Origin: DATLYT01 sp035574455
Lineage (GTDB): Bacteria; Bacteroidota; Ignavibacteria; UBA10030
DNA: 10,476 nucleotides
Assembly (NCBI GenBank): GCA_035574455.1
Contig: DATLYT010000148.1
Location: 1-10,476 of the forward strand
Direction of reading: 5' to 3'
Both the position numbers and the translations under genes were made by a program. The notes under the pieces were generated by a model. That model worked only from the letters and a program-made list of their open reading frames with translations. It did not search any database and was not told where the DNA came from. Positions 1-6,654 of the stretch are shown piece by piece. Within the stretch, counting starts at the first letter, position 1, and each line of letters opens with the position of its first letter.

Positions 1-855
1 CCTCCCGGCTTAGGAAAAACGACGCTTGCCCATATCATTGCCGCCGAAATGGGCACGGGGATCAAAATGACCTCCGGGCCTGCGCTGGAAAAGCCGGGTG
101 ATCTGGCGGGGATTTTGACATCGATGGAGTTCGGCGAGGTGCTCTTCATCGACGAAATCCACCGCGTGCCGGCAAAGTTGGAGGAATATCTGTACTCGGC
201 GATGGAAGATTTCCGCGTCGATATCGTCATCGATAGCGGACCGGGGGCGAGGACGATTCAGTTAGGACTCAAGCCCTTCACACTGGTCGGAGCAACCACA
301 CGGGCGGGATTGCTCAGCTCACCGCTCCGATCGCGTTTCGGCATCACCAACCGTCTCGACTACTACACCAGCGACCAGCTTCAGAAGATTATCCGTCGCT
401 CTGCACAGATTTTGAACATCAACATCGAGAAATCGGCAATGGCAGAGCTGGCCAAACGCTCGCGGGGTACGCCCCGAATCGCCAATCGCCTGCTCAAACG
501 CTGTCGCGATTTTGCCCAGGCCGACGCCCGATTAGAACAGCACCGCGGCATCATCACACAAGAGGTAGCCGACTTTGCCTTGAAGGCACTGGAAGTCGAT
601 AGCCACGGACTCGATGAGATGGACAAGCGGATTTTGCGGACAATCATCGAGAAGTACAATGGCGGTCCCGTGGGATTGAATACGCTCGCCGTCGCGGTGG
701 GAGAAGAAGCCGGAACAATTGAGGAAGTCTACGAGCCGTATCTGATTCAAGAAGGATTTCTGCAGCGAACGCCGAGAGGACGGGAGGCGACAGAGCTGAC
801 ATACCGCCATTTCGGGATTGCCCGTAAGAGTACCTCACATCCTTCCCTGTTCTAA
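1..855 (+). CDS. ruvB: Holliday junction branch migration ATPase RuvB, 5'-truncated by window edge
   Basis: RuvB is the hexameric AAA+ motor that drives branch migration of Holliday junctions together with RuvA, before RuvC cleavage. The reading frame is open from base 1 and gives 284 residues; the family is usually about 340, so roughly 55 N-terminal residues lie outside the window. The first residues are the Walker A loop (PPGLGKTT, residues 1-8). Walker B is LFIDEIHR near residue 50. A sensor stretch LVGATTRAG is followed by the arginine-finger region LRSRFG. The C-terminal third (GGPVGLNTLAVAVGEE and QRTPRGREAT) matches the winged-helix DNA-binding domain of RuvB. It ends with TAA, 11 nt before the next gene, so the two may be cotranscribed. 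No ruvA or ruvC is visible here. Identification is secure. Confidence 0.97.
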   Translation, partial: PPGLGKTTLAHIIAAEMGTGIKMTSGPALEKPGDLAGILTSMEFGEVLFIDEIHRVPAKLEEYLYSAMEDFRVDIVIDSGPGARTIQLGLKPFTLVGATTRAGLLSSPLRSRFGITNRLDYYTSDQLQKIIRRSAQILNINIEKSAMAELAKRSRGTPRIANRLLKRCRDFAQADARLEQHRGIITQEVADFALKALEVDSHGLDEMDKRILRTIIEKYNGGPVGLNTLAVAVGEEAGTIEEVYEPYLIQEGFLQRTPRGREATELTYRHFGIARKSTSHPSLF

Positions 856-866
856 GAATAAACCAC

Positions 867-1880
867 TTGAAAACCCCGCGTAAATCCCCACGCAACGTCA
901 CACGGACACCCCGGCGACGCGTCTTCATCACCGGATGTTCTGGTTACCTTGCCCAGCGACTTGTCGAGAAGCTCCTTCAGGAGAGAACGATCGAATGGAT
1001 TGGCGGGAACGATGTGAGACCACCGCAGCGGCGAGAACGATTCCACTACTTTCCCATCGACATTCGCTCGACGGAGCTCGTCAACGTCCTGCGCGAGAAC
1101 AGAGTCGATACCATCGTCCATCTGGCGTGGGTTTTCAATCCGCATCACGACCCGCAGCAGGAATACGAAATCGACGTCAAGGGAAGTGAGAACGTTCTCC
1201 ATGCAGTGCTCGCCGCACGTGTTCGTCATCTTGTGTATCTGAGCAGCACGACCTCCTACGGCGCCCATGCCGACAACCCCAACGTTCTCGATGAAGACGC
1301 CCCTCGCCGCGGGCACCCAACGTTTCTCTACTCGAAATACAAGGCGGTCGTCGATTCTCTCATGCTCGAGTTCCACAGGCGAGATCCGTCAATCGGGTTC
1401 TTTATGGTTCGTGCCCCGATTGTCTTTGGCCCGCACACGCGCAATTTCGTGACGGCTTTCACGGAGCTGCCGGTGGTTTTCGGCGTCCGCGGCTACGACC
1501 CACCCATGCAGTTCCTTCACGAAGACGACATTCAACGTTTGCTCGCATGGGCTGTTGTGAATAAGCCACAGGGTACGTATGTCGTGTCAGGTCACGGCAC
1601 GGTAAGCTATTCTGAGGTGGCCCGACTCATGAAGCGGCCGTACGCCGCGCTCCCTGCCGGTATTCTCCACGCGCTCGTCACGCTCGGCTGGAAACTCCAC
1701 ATCCTCCCCTTTCCCGCTTCTATTCTCGACTTCATCCGCTACCCTTGGGTCAGCGCCATGAAGCAGTTTCCAAAGCGCTACCGGTTTCCGATTCACTACT
1801 CCTCGCGAGAGGCTGTTCTGGCCTACGCCAAAGCACGCTGGCCGGAGAAATTCACGCGGATGGAGTCCACTTCATCTTAG
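867..1880 (+). CDS. NAD-dependent epimerase/dehydratase (extended SDR family)
   Basis: This 337-residue protein has the layout of an extended short-chain dehydrogenase/reductase, the family of nucleotide-sugar epimerases and related oxidoreductases. After a basic N-terminal stretch of about 18 residues comes the Rossmann dinucleotide loop VFITGCSGYLAQRL (residues 19-32; last glycine of GxxGxxG replaced by alanine). The sequence YLSSTTSYG (124-132) supplies the catalytic Ser/Thr, and YSKYK (155-159) is the YxxxK pair. The C-terminal half is divergent, so the substrate cannot be named. The start is TTG at 867, the first possible start after an in-frame stop inside ruvB; no clear SD precedes it, so the true start is uncertain. 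The final codons (MESTSS) fall in a repeated GATGGAG motif, so the repeat supplies the end of the protein. Confidence 0.88.
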   Translation: MKTPRKSPRNVTRTPRRRVFITGCSGYLAQRLVEKLLQERTIEWIGGNDVRPPQRRERFHYFPIDIRSTELVNVLRENRVDTIVHLAWVFNPHHDPQQEYEIDVKGSENVLHAVLAARVRHLVYLSSTTSYGAHADNPNVLDEDAPRRGHPTFLYSKYKAVVDSLMLEFHRRDPSIGFFMVRAPIVFGPHTRNFVTAFTELPVVFGVRGYDPPMQFLHEDDIQRLLAWAVVNKPQGTYVVSGHGTVSYSEVARLMKRPYAALPAGILHALVTLGWKLHILPFPASILDFIRYPWVSAMKQFPKRYRFPIHYSSREAVLAYAKARWPEKFTRMESTSS

Positions 1881-1980
1881 CTCGACCATGTAAGAGGGCT
1901 CCATCTTTCCCTGTCCCCATGAGATGGAGGCCACCTTCGTGAAAAGGTAAAGCTCTTTGTTTAGGTGAACTCCATCTTCT
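1857..1980. repeat. Cluster of four GATGGAG motifs in alternating orientation
   Basis: Four copies of a motif with the shared core GATGGAG lie within 118 nt, at 1859-1865 (+), 1899-1905 (-), 1923-1929 (+) and 1970-1976 (-). Copies 1, 3 and 4 continue as GATGGAGnnCAC followed by CT, TT or similar. Copies 3 and 4 form an imperfect hairpin with 13 of 15 arm positions complementary (1922-1936 with 1963-1977) and a loop of about 26 nt. The cluster spans the end of the epimerase gene and reaches the stop codon of the minus-strand rluA-like gene. It may work as a bidirectional terminator for the convergent pair, or be a dispersed palindromic repeat. No T-tract typical of intrinsic terminators follows either arm. 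Confidence 0.7.
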
Positions 1981-2721
1981 TCAGCTTCGAAACTTTCTCA
2001 GGTACTTCAATACTGAACTCATATCCTTCGGCAGCGGTGCGCTGAAGGTCATTCTCTCACCCGTTGTAGGATGGTCGATGCTCAGGCTCACCGCATGAAG
2101 CGCCGTCCTGTTCAGCAACGGCTTTTCTTCACCCTCGCTCCGGTAGCCGGGCTTAACGGCCGACAAATAAAAGCCCTTCCCGTCGCCATACAGCGGGTCG
2201 CCTACAATCGACGTTCCCATGGCTTGTAAATGCACGCGAATCTGGTGCTGCCTTCCGGTCTGCGGCTTGAGCTCAACCAACGCATAGCCCTTGAACTGTT
2301 CAACCACTCGATAACCCGTTACCGATTCTTTTCCTCGCTTCCTATCCACTCTCATCACTCCCCGCTCCGTTTCCGAAAGCGGTAAGTCGACGACGCCTGC
2401 AACAGGATGGAGCTCGCCAACCACCAATGCCTGATACACTTTCTCGACAGTCCTTCCCTCAAACTGTTCGTTGAGTCGTGCATGCGCGTCCGCCGTCTTC
2501 GCAAACACCATCACTCCGCTTGTCTCTTTATCGATGCGATGAACGACAAAGATGGAACCCAGCTCCTCGCTGAGCGTGGTGTAGAGATTCGGCAACGCTT
2601 TGTTGAAGCGATCGGGCAGAACCAGAAGATTCTGCGGCTTGTCCAGGACAAGCAGGGCATCATCCTCGAAGAGGAGGTGACAGCCGAGCGAGCGCAGCCG
2701 CCAGTCAAGTTTGCGTTTCAT
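1981..2721 (-). CDS. RluA-family pseudouridine synthase
   Basis: The 246-residue product belongs to the RluA family, which isomerises specific uridines in rRNA or tRNA to pseudouridine. The catalytic motif is HRIDKETSGVMVFAK (residues 61-75), with the catalytic aspartate at residue 64. Further family motifs are LLVLDKP near residue 23, KVYQALVVG in the middle, and the C-terminal block LKPQTGRQHQIRVHLQAMG followed by GDPLYG. No N-terminal S4 domain is present: the protein begins only about 20 residues before the catalytic domain, as in the compact RluA/TruC/RluE-like members, so the target RNA site cannot be assigned. The ATG at 2719-2721 lacks a strong SD. The gene diverges from the aldehyde dehydrogenase gene across 60 nt and converges on the epimerase gene. 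Confidence 0.95.
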   Translation of the reverse strand: MKRKLDWRLRSLGCHLLFEDDALLVLDKPQNLLVLPDRFNKALPNLYTTLSEELGSIFVVHRIDKETSGVMVFAKTADAHARLNEQFEGRTVEKVYQALVVGELHPVAGVVDLPLSETERGVMRVDRKRGKESVTGYRVVEQFKGYALVELKPQTGRQHQIRVHLQAMGTSIVGDPLYGDGKGFYLSAVKPGYRSEGEEKPLLNRTALHAVSLSIDHPTTGERMTFSAPLPKDMSSVLKYLRKFRS

Positions 2722-2728
2722 GTGTGCG

Positions 2729-2757
2729 TTGACAGTGGAAGGAATTTAGCTTACATT
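2729..2757 (+). promoter_or_regulatory. Sigma70-type promoter for the aldehyde dehydrogenase gene
   Basis: A perfect -35 hexamer TTGACA (2729-2734) is followed after exactly 17 nt by TACATT (2752-2757), four of six matches to TATAAT. It lies in the 60-nt spacer between the divergent rluA-like and aldehyde dehydrogenase genes and points to the latter. A start of transcription near 2764 would leave a leader of only about 18 nt, which contains AGGGA four bases before the ATG. The arrangement is seen in sequence; activity is inferred. Confidence 0.65.
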
Positions 2758-2781
2758 CGCATCAAAGAAAACAGGGATTTC

Positions 2782-4467
2782 ATGCCAGATAAAGACCTTC
2801 AATCGATCCAGGAAGCGCGTGATCTCGTCGAGCGCGCCAAGGAAGCCCAACTCGCTTTCCGCAAAGCCTCACAGGAACAGGTGGATAAAGTCGTCAAGGC
2901 GATGGTGGATGCGGGATTTGCCGCGGCAGAAAAGTTAGGCAGAATGGCGCACGAGGAAACCGGCTTCGGCAAACCGGAAGACAAAAAGCTGAAGAACGAG
3001 TTTGCCACGAAGCGCGTCTGGGAATCTATTAAGGACCTGAAGACCGTCGGCGTCATTAACGATGACAAGGAGAAAAAGATCATCGAGATTGCCGAGCCGA
3101 TGGGCGTCGTCGCGGCATTGATTCCCTCGACCAATCCAACGTCGACCGTGATGTTCAAAGCAATTATCTCGGTGAAAGGCCGCAACGGATTCGTTGCGAG
3201 CCCTCACCCGAGAGCGGTGCATTGCACGCTCGAAGCCACCCGGATTATCGCGCACGCCGCCGAAGCCGCCGGCGCTCCGCAGGGGCTTATTGCCTGCATG
3301 AGCATTCCCAGCATCGAAGGCACAAACGAGCTGATGAAGCACAAGAAAACGGCGGTGATTCTGGCGACCGGCTCGAACCCAATGGTGCGCGCTGCCTACA
3401 GCGCGGGCAAACCGGCGTACGGCGTAGGCTCTGGAAACGTTCCGGCGTTTATCGAGCGCACCGCCAACGTGAAGAAAGCTGTGGCCGATATTATTTCTGG
3501 AAAGATGTTCGACTGGGGTGTGCTTTGCTCTACCGAGTCCGGCGTGATCGTGGATGAACCGATCAAGCGACTTGCCATCGAGGAGTTCAAGAAGCGTGGC
3601 GCATATTTCTGTTCACCTGAAGAGACCGCTCGCTTAAGTAGCACAATGTTCGACGCCCGCGGCGCCATCAACCCGGAGATCGTCGGCAAACCGCCGCGCT
3701 TCATCGCCCAAAAAGCCGGGTTCGATGTGCCCGGCGAAACCACGTGCCTCATAGCCGAACTTCCTGCTGTGGGTCGCGAGTACCCGCTCTCGCGCGAAAA
3801 ACTCTCGCCCGTGCTTTCGATGTTTACCGTCAACGGTTACCGCGAGGGATGCGAGCGGTGCATTGAGATGCTCGAGTTTGGCGGCATCGGGCACACGATG
3901 GTCATTCACTGCACCGACCCCGAAATCGTGTTGAAATTCGGTTTGGAGAAGCCCGCCTTCCGCGTTCTTGTCAACACCCAGGCAGCTCTCGGCGCCGTCG
4001 GTTACACGAACGAATTGCTTCCCTCGATGACGCTTGGACCGGGCACCTTTGGCGGCTCGATCATTTCCGAGAATGTGTCGGCCAAACATCTCATCAACAT
4101 CAAACGGCTCGCGTTCGAGACGAGGCCGATTAATCCGCCCGAGAAATTCGCCAGCACTCCCGCCGATATGGTCAAGAAAGCCGAGAGCCCAAAACCAACT
4201 CCACACCGAACAACACCGACCGAAGTGCCACATTCGTGGATGCGCGAGATTGAGGAACGGATACGGTTGAAGGCGGGGAATGTGGTGCTGAAAGCAGACA
4301 GCAGCTTGCCCGTTGGAGAGCGAAGCACGCAGGCGGAAATGCAGCATGCGGCTAAGGGAGATGGAAAAAGCAGTACGCATCCTTCAGATGTGACAAAAGG
4401 GGCTGTCTACGGTACCGGCCTGACGGAAGCCGATGTGGAGAGGTTGATAAAGCAGTTTGAGAAGTAG
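2782..4467 (+). CDS. CoA-acylating aldehyde dehydrogenase (AdhE N-terminal type) with long C-terminal tail
   Basis: The 561-residue protein resembles the acetaldehyde dehydrogenase half of AdhE and microcompartment enzymes of the same class, which interconvert an aldehyde with acyl-CoA using NAD. Recognisable blocks are IAEPMGVVAALIPSTNPTST (103-122), ASPHPRA (139-145), ILATGSNPMVRAAYSAGKPA, GVGSGNVPAFIE (215-226), FDWGVLCSTESGVIVDE with probable catalytic Cys249, KLSPVLSMF, and SISE-like GGSIISENVSAKHLIN (424-439). The iron-dependent alcohol dehydrogenase half of AdhE is absent. Residues after about 450 form a Pro/Lys-rich linker, a helix-like segment (SWMREIEERIRLKAG, 485-499), a polar stretch, and a short terminal helix (LTEADVERLIKQFEK). 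The frame stays open far upstream, but that part lies antisense to rluA; ATG at 2782 matches the N-terminus of the family, has AGGGA upstream and follows the promoter at 2729. The substrate aldehyde is unknown. Confidence 0.92.
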   Translation: MPDKDLQSIQEARDLVERAKEAQLAFRKASQEQVDKVVKAMVDAGFAAAEKLGRMAHEETGFGKPEDKKLKNEFATKRVWESIKDLKTVGVINDDKEKKIIEIAEPMGVVAALIPSTNPTSTVMFKAIISVKGRNGFVASPHPRAVHCTLEATRIIAHAAEAAGAPQGLIACMSIPSIEGTNELMKHKKTAVILATGSNPMVRAAYSAGKPAYGVGSGNVPAFIERTANVKKAVADIISGKMFDWGVLCSTESGVIVDEPIKRLAIEEFKKRGAYFCSPEETARLSSTMFDARGAINPEIVGKPPRFIAQKAGFDVPGETTCLIAELPAVGREYPLSREKLSPVLSMFTVNGYREGCERCIEMLEFGGIGHTMVIHCTDPEIVLKFGLEKPAFRVLVNTQAALGAVGYTNELLPSMTLGPGTFGGSIISENVSAKHLINIKRLAFETRPINPPEKFASTPADMVKKAESPKPTPHRTTPTEVPHSWMREIEERIRLKAGNVVLKADSSLPVGERSTQAEMQHAAKGDGKSSTHPSDVTKGAVYGTGLTEADVERLIKQFEK

Positions 4468-4509
4468 TGGAGTCGTTGTACAGCAAGAAGACAATGTATC
4501 AGAACAACA

Positions 4510-4533
4510 GCCTTTCGCAACGATCGCAAAGGC
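4510..4533 (+). terminator. Hairpin after the aldehyde dehydrogenase gene, possible terminator
   Basis: GCCTTT (4510-4515) and AAAGGC (4528-4533) form a perfect six-base inverted repeat with a 12-nt loop, 42 nt after the dehydrogenase stop codon. There is no T-run after the 3' arm, so intrinsic termination is doubtful; it could be a Rho-assisted or mRNA 3'-end structure. The rest of 4468-4623 shows no gene; a TTGACT at 4613-4618 could be a -35 element for the glycosylase gene but has no convincing -10. Confidence 0.3.
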
Positions 4534-4623
4534 CGTCTCGTGAGCATTCATTCAAAGCAACATCTCATTCTGCGTTGCGATAGCAGCGTCTTTGTGAGAT
4601 AACGATCCGGGATTGACTCGCAT

Positions 4624-4665
4624 CAACCATCAACCATTAACCATTAACCATCAACAATTAACCAT
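4624..4665 (+). repeat. Six-unit heptamer tandem repeat (YAACCAT)
   Basis: Six consecutive 7-nt units read CAACCAT, CAACCAT, TAACCAT, TAACCAT, CAACAAT and TAACCAT. Only one unit departs from YAACCAT. The array has no G on the plus strand and ends 17 nt before the TTG start of the 3-methyladenine glycosylase gene. A TTGACT hexamer (4613-4618) sits just upstream, so the array occupies the position of promoter spacer, -10 region and leader. Copy-number change by replication slippage could shift this spacing; that is inference. Confidence 0.85.
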
Positions 4666-4682
4666 CTACTCTTTCCCTCTCT

Positions 4683-5273
4683 TTGAAGCCTCTTCCACGT
4701 TCGTTTTACCAGCGCTCCGCAGTCCAAGTCGCCCGGGACATCCTCGGCAAGTATTTCGTTCGGAAGCTCGGCAACAAAACGCTGATCGGCAAAATTGTCG
4801 AGACCGAAGCATACTGCGAAGGCGATCCCGCTTCACACTCCTACCGCGGCAAAACCAAACGCAATGAGGTGATGTTCTGGCAAGGCGGGCACCTGTACGT
4901 CTACTTCACGTACGGCATGCACTTTTGTGCCAATGTAGTGACGGGGTCTGAAGGAAAAGGCGAGGCGGTGCTGATTCGAGCCGTGGAGCCGATTGAGGGA
5001 ATCGAGGTGATGAGAAAGTATAGGTTTGCAGTTCCGAGCTCACAGGATAGAGCTGCTTCAGACCTGACAAACGGTCCGGCGAAATTTTGCCAGGCGTTCG
5101 GGATTGGGCGGCAAGAAAACGGAACGGATCTGTTGGGAAAGCAGATTTTTATTACCCACGGCGAGAACATTCCGCCGCACAAGAGAGGAAGGTCAAGCCG
5201 GGTTGGTATCCGGAACGGAAAAGAGAAGCAATGGCGGTTTTTTGTGAAGGGGAATCCGTGGGTGAGCAAGTAG
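4683..5273 (+). CDS. DNA-3-methyladenine glycosylase, AAG/MPG family
   Basis: This 196-residue protein is an alkyladenine DNA glycosylase of the AAG/MPG fold, which flips out 3-methyladenine, hypoxanthine and other damaged purines and cuts the N-glycosidic bond to begin base excision repair. The active-site block IVETEAY holds the water-activating glutamate (E42, equivalent to human E125) with Y44, and H52 follows in PASHS. YVYFTYGMHFCANV (72-85) contains Y74 and the DNA-intercalating Y77. GKGEAVLIRAVEPIEG and LTNGPAKFCQAFGI are further family signatures. Length is typical (about 190-210). The start is TTG at 4683; the first in-frame ATG lies after the catalytic motifs, so a non-ATG start is needed, and no SD is evident. 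It stands alone between two long spacers, downstream of a heptamer array. Confidence 0.95.
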   Translation: MKPLPRSFYQRSAVQVARDILGKYFVRKLGNKTLIGKIVETEAYCEGDPASHSYRGKTKRNEVMFWQGGHLYVYFTYGMHFCANVVTGSEGKGEAVLIRAVEPIEGIEVMRKYRFAVPSSQDRAASDLTNGPAKFCQAFGIGRQENGTDLLGKQIFITHGENIPPHKRGRSSRVGIRNGKEKQWRFFVKGNPWVSK

Positions 5274-5319
5274 GAGGCTTGTTGCGCCACGTTGAAAATT
5301 CGGTTGATTCGACAGAGAC

Positions 5320-5525
5320 TATACTAAAAATGAAGCCGTCGACTTCCAGTCGATGGCGATGGCAATGTATCGTTCGCGTCTGAAACTATGGACGAGCGAA
5401 AGCGCTCCCGTCCGCTTCTGGCGGATTCTGGCAGGCGACTCAGTCGGGCAGGCTTCGGCACAGAGGAGGGATGGCCAAGGCCTAACAGCCTGATGTTTCA
5501 GCCGACACCTCTTGTTGGGTGTTAG
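5320..5525 (+). other. Inverted-repeat-rich spacer, possible structured RNA or dispersed repeat
   Basis: The 322-nt gap between the glycosylase and isomerase genes has no convincing protein gene but several hairpins: TCGACT/AGTCGA with a three-base loop (5339-5353); GGAC-GAGCG paired with CGCTC-GTCC across an AAAG loop and a CC bulge (5390-5413); CCGC/GCGG (5412-5424, sharing two bases with the previous arm, so mutually exclusive at the edge); and CTAACA (5482-5487) with TGTTAG (5520-5525). A direct repeat GGCAGGC (5430-5436, 5447-5453) flanks the palindrome CGACTCAGTCG (5436-5446). TATACT (5320-5325) resembles a -10 box but has no good -35 at the right distance. I recognise no known riboswitch or housekeeping RNA in it. 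It could be a small RNA gene, 3'-end structures of the glycosylase mRNA, or an intergenic repeat. Confidence 0.4.
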
Positions 5526-5545
5526 TGCGCTCAACAGCCCTTACC

Positions 5546-5574
5546 TTGACTCTCGCGACTCAATTCTGTATTAT
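5546..5574 (+). promoter_or_regulatory. Sigma70-type promoter for the isoprenoid-PTS cluster
   Basis: TTGACT (5546-5551) and TATTAT (5569-5574) are each five-of-six matches to the consensus hexamers and lie exactly 17 nt apart, with TG directly before the -10. Transcription would begin near 5581, about 15 nt before the chosen ATG of the isomerase gene. No SD is visible in so short a leader. It is the only strong promoter-like sequence before the five-gene cluster. Confidence 0.7.
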
Positions 5575-5595
5575 AGAGAAAAATCACCATGCGGT

Positions 5596-6648
5596 ATGAA
5601 GCCTACACGGACATCCTCACGCAAAGAAGAGCACGTCAACATTACCCTTACGAAGGATGTCTCGTTTCGTTCTAAGACCTCCGGCTTCGAGCGTTGGGAG
5701 TTTCTCCACAACGCGCTTCCTGAACTCAATTTCTCCGACCTCGACACCTCCATCTCCTTCCTGGGCAAGCGCCTTACCCTGCCGTTGATGATTTCCTGTA
5801 TGACCGGCGGCTACAAAGACGCCGAACGGATCAATCGCGGGCTTGCCGAGGTATGCGCCGAGCTTCACATCGCAATGGGCGTTGGCAGTCAGCGCCAAGC
5901 TATCGAGAACAAAACGTTCCATCGGACGTTTAGCGTTGTACGTGAGGTTGCGCCGGAGATTCCCATCATCGGTAATATCGGTGCGGCGGAAGTGGCACAG
6001 CTCAAGGACGCATCGCCTGTGCAACGTTTAGCCGAACTCGTTCACGCAGATGGATTCGCCGTTCATCTCAATCCGCTCCAGGAATTCCTCCAGCCGGAGG
6101 GAAACACCAATTTTCGCGGTGTGTTGAATGGAATTGAGCTTCTTGTCAAAGCGCTTCCCATTCCCATCATCGTCAAAGAGATCGGTGCCGGCATTTCCGC
6201 ACACGTTGCCAAACGCCTGATCAATGTCGGTGTGCGAATTATCGACGTTGCCGGTTCGGGCGGGACCAGCTGGGCGGGCGTGGAAATCATCCGAAGGAAT
6301 GCTGGAAAACCGAGGCGCCCAACGTTTGCCGAGGTGTTCTGGGATTGGGGCATCCCGACGGTCGACGCGCTTCGTCAAGTCGCAGCCCTGAAAACGTCTA
6401 CTCCGGGGTTCACGGTGATCGCTTCGGGAGGGATTTCGTCTGGGCTCGATGTCGCAAAATCGATCGCCTTTGGGGCCGACCTTGCCGGTGCTGCCCGGCC
6501 CATGTTGAAAGCTCTTGAGCGTGGCGGAACGCGGCACCTGCGAGAGGAAATTGGTAAATGGGAGACGGAACTGAAAGGTGCAATGTTCCTTACCGGCTCC
6601 CGGACTATTGCCGACTTACAGCAACAACAGCTCGTTCTTCGCTCTTAA
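5596..6648 (+). CDS. fni: Type 2 isopentenyl-diphosphate delta-isomerase
   Basis: This 350-residue enzyme is the FMN- and NAD(P)H-dependent IDI-2 that interconverts isopentenyl and dimethylallyl diphosphate, unrelated to the Nudix-type IDI-1. The N-terminus SRKEEHVNITL (8-18) is the family's usual beginning and fixes the start at ATG 5596; the frame is open further upstream, but that stretch carries the promoter. FMN-site segments MISCMTGGYKDAERIN (65-80) and GVGSQR (95-100) are present. HLNPLQEFLQPEGN (157-170) contains the conserved Gln162/Glu163 and PEG catalytic loop. VKEIGAG (193-199), DVAGSGGTSW (217-226) and SGGISSGLDVAKSIAFGAD (277-295) complete the flavin- and phosphate-binding barrel. 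Length is normal. The next gene starts only 6 nt after the stop, and the downstream enzyme uses its products, which supports an operon. Confidence 0.96.
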   Translation: MKPTRTSSRKEEHVNITLTKDVSFRSKTSGFERWEFLHNALPELNFSDLDTSISFLGKRLTLPLMISCMTGGYKDAERINRGLAEVCAELHIAMGVGSQRQAIENKTFHRTFSVVREVAPEIPIIGNIGAAEVAQLKDASPVQRLAELVHADGFAVHLNPLQEFLQPEGNTNFRGVLNGIELLVKALPIPIIVKEIGAGISAHVAKRLINVGVRIIDVAGSGGTSWAGVEIIRRNAGKPRRPTFAEVFWDWGIPTVDALRQVAALKTSTPGFTVIASGGISSGLDVAKSIAFGADLAGAARPMLKALERGGTRHLREEIGKWETELKGAMFLTGSRTIADLQQQQLVLRS

Positions 6649-6654
6649 CACCCA

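Noticed and set aside
2407..2781. In-frame upstream extension of the aldehyde dehydrogenase by 125 codons
   Set aside because: It runs antisense to the well-supported rluA-like gene, shows no dehydrogenase similarity, and would place the promoter at 2729 inside the coding region; the family N-terminus begins at 2782.
3634..4380. Minus-strand open frame of 248 codons opposite the aldehyde dehydrogenase
   Set aside because: It is a codon-bias shadow of the dehydrogenase gene with low-complexity, histidine/arginine-rich translation and no motif.
4562..4600. Inverted repeat ATCTCA/TGAGAT with a 27-nt loop
   Set aside because: The arms are only six bases, the loop is long and lacks good internal pairing, and neither a T-tract nor a repeat partner supports a function.
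4613..4641. Full promoter for the glycosylase gene from the TTGACT at 4613
   Set aside because: At spacings of 16-18 nt the candidate -10 sequences fall in the heptamer array and match at most about three of six consensus positions, so only the -35-like hexamer is noted.
5319..5534. Minus-strand open frame of 71 codons in the spacer before the isomerase gene
   Set aside because: It covers the hairpin-rich segment and its translation is composed of repeat-derived sequence with no domain or SD; structure of the nucleic acid explains it better.
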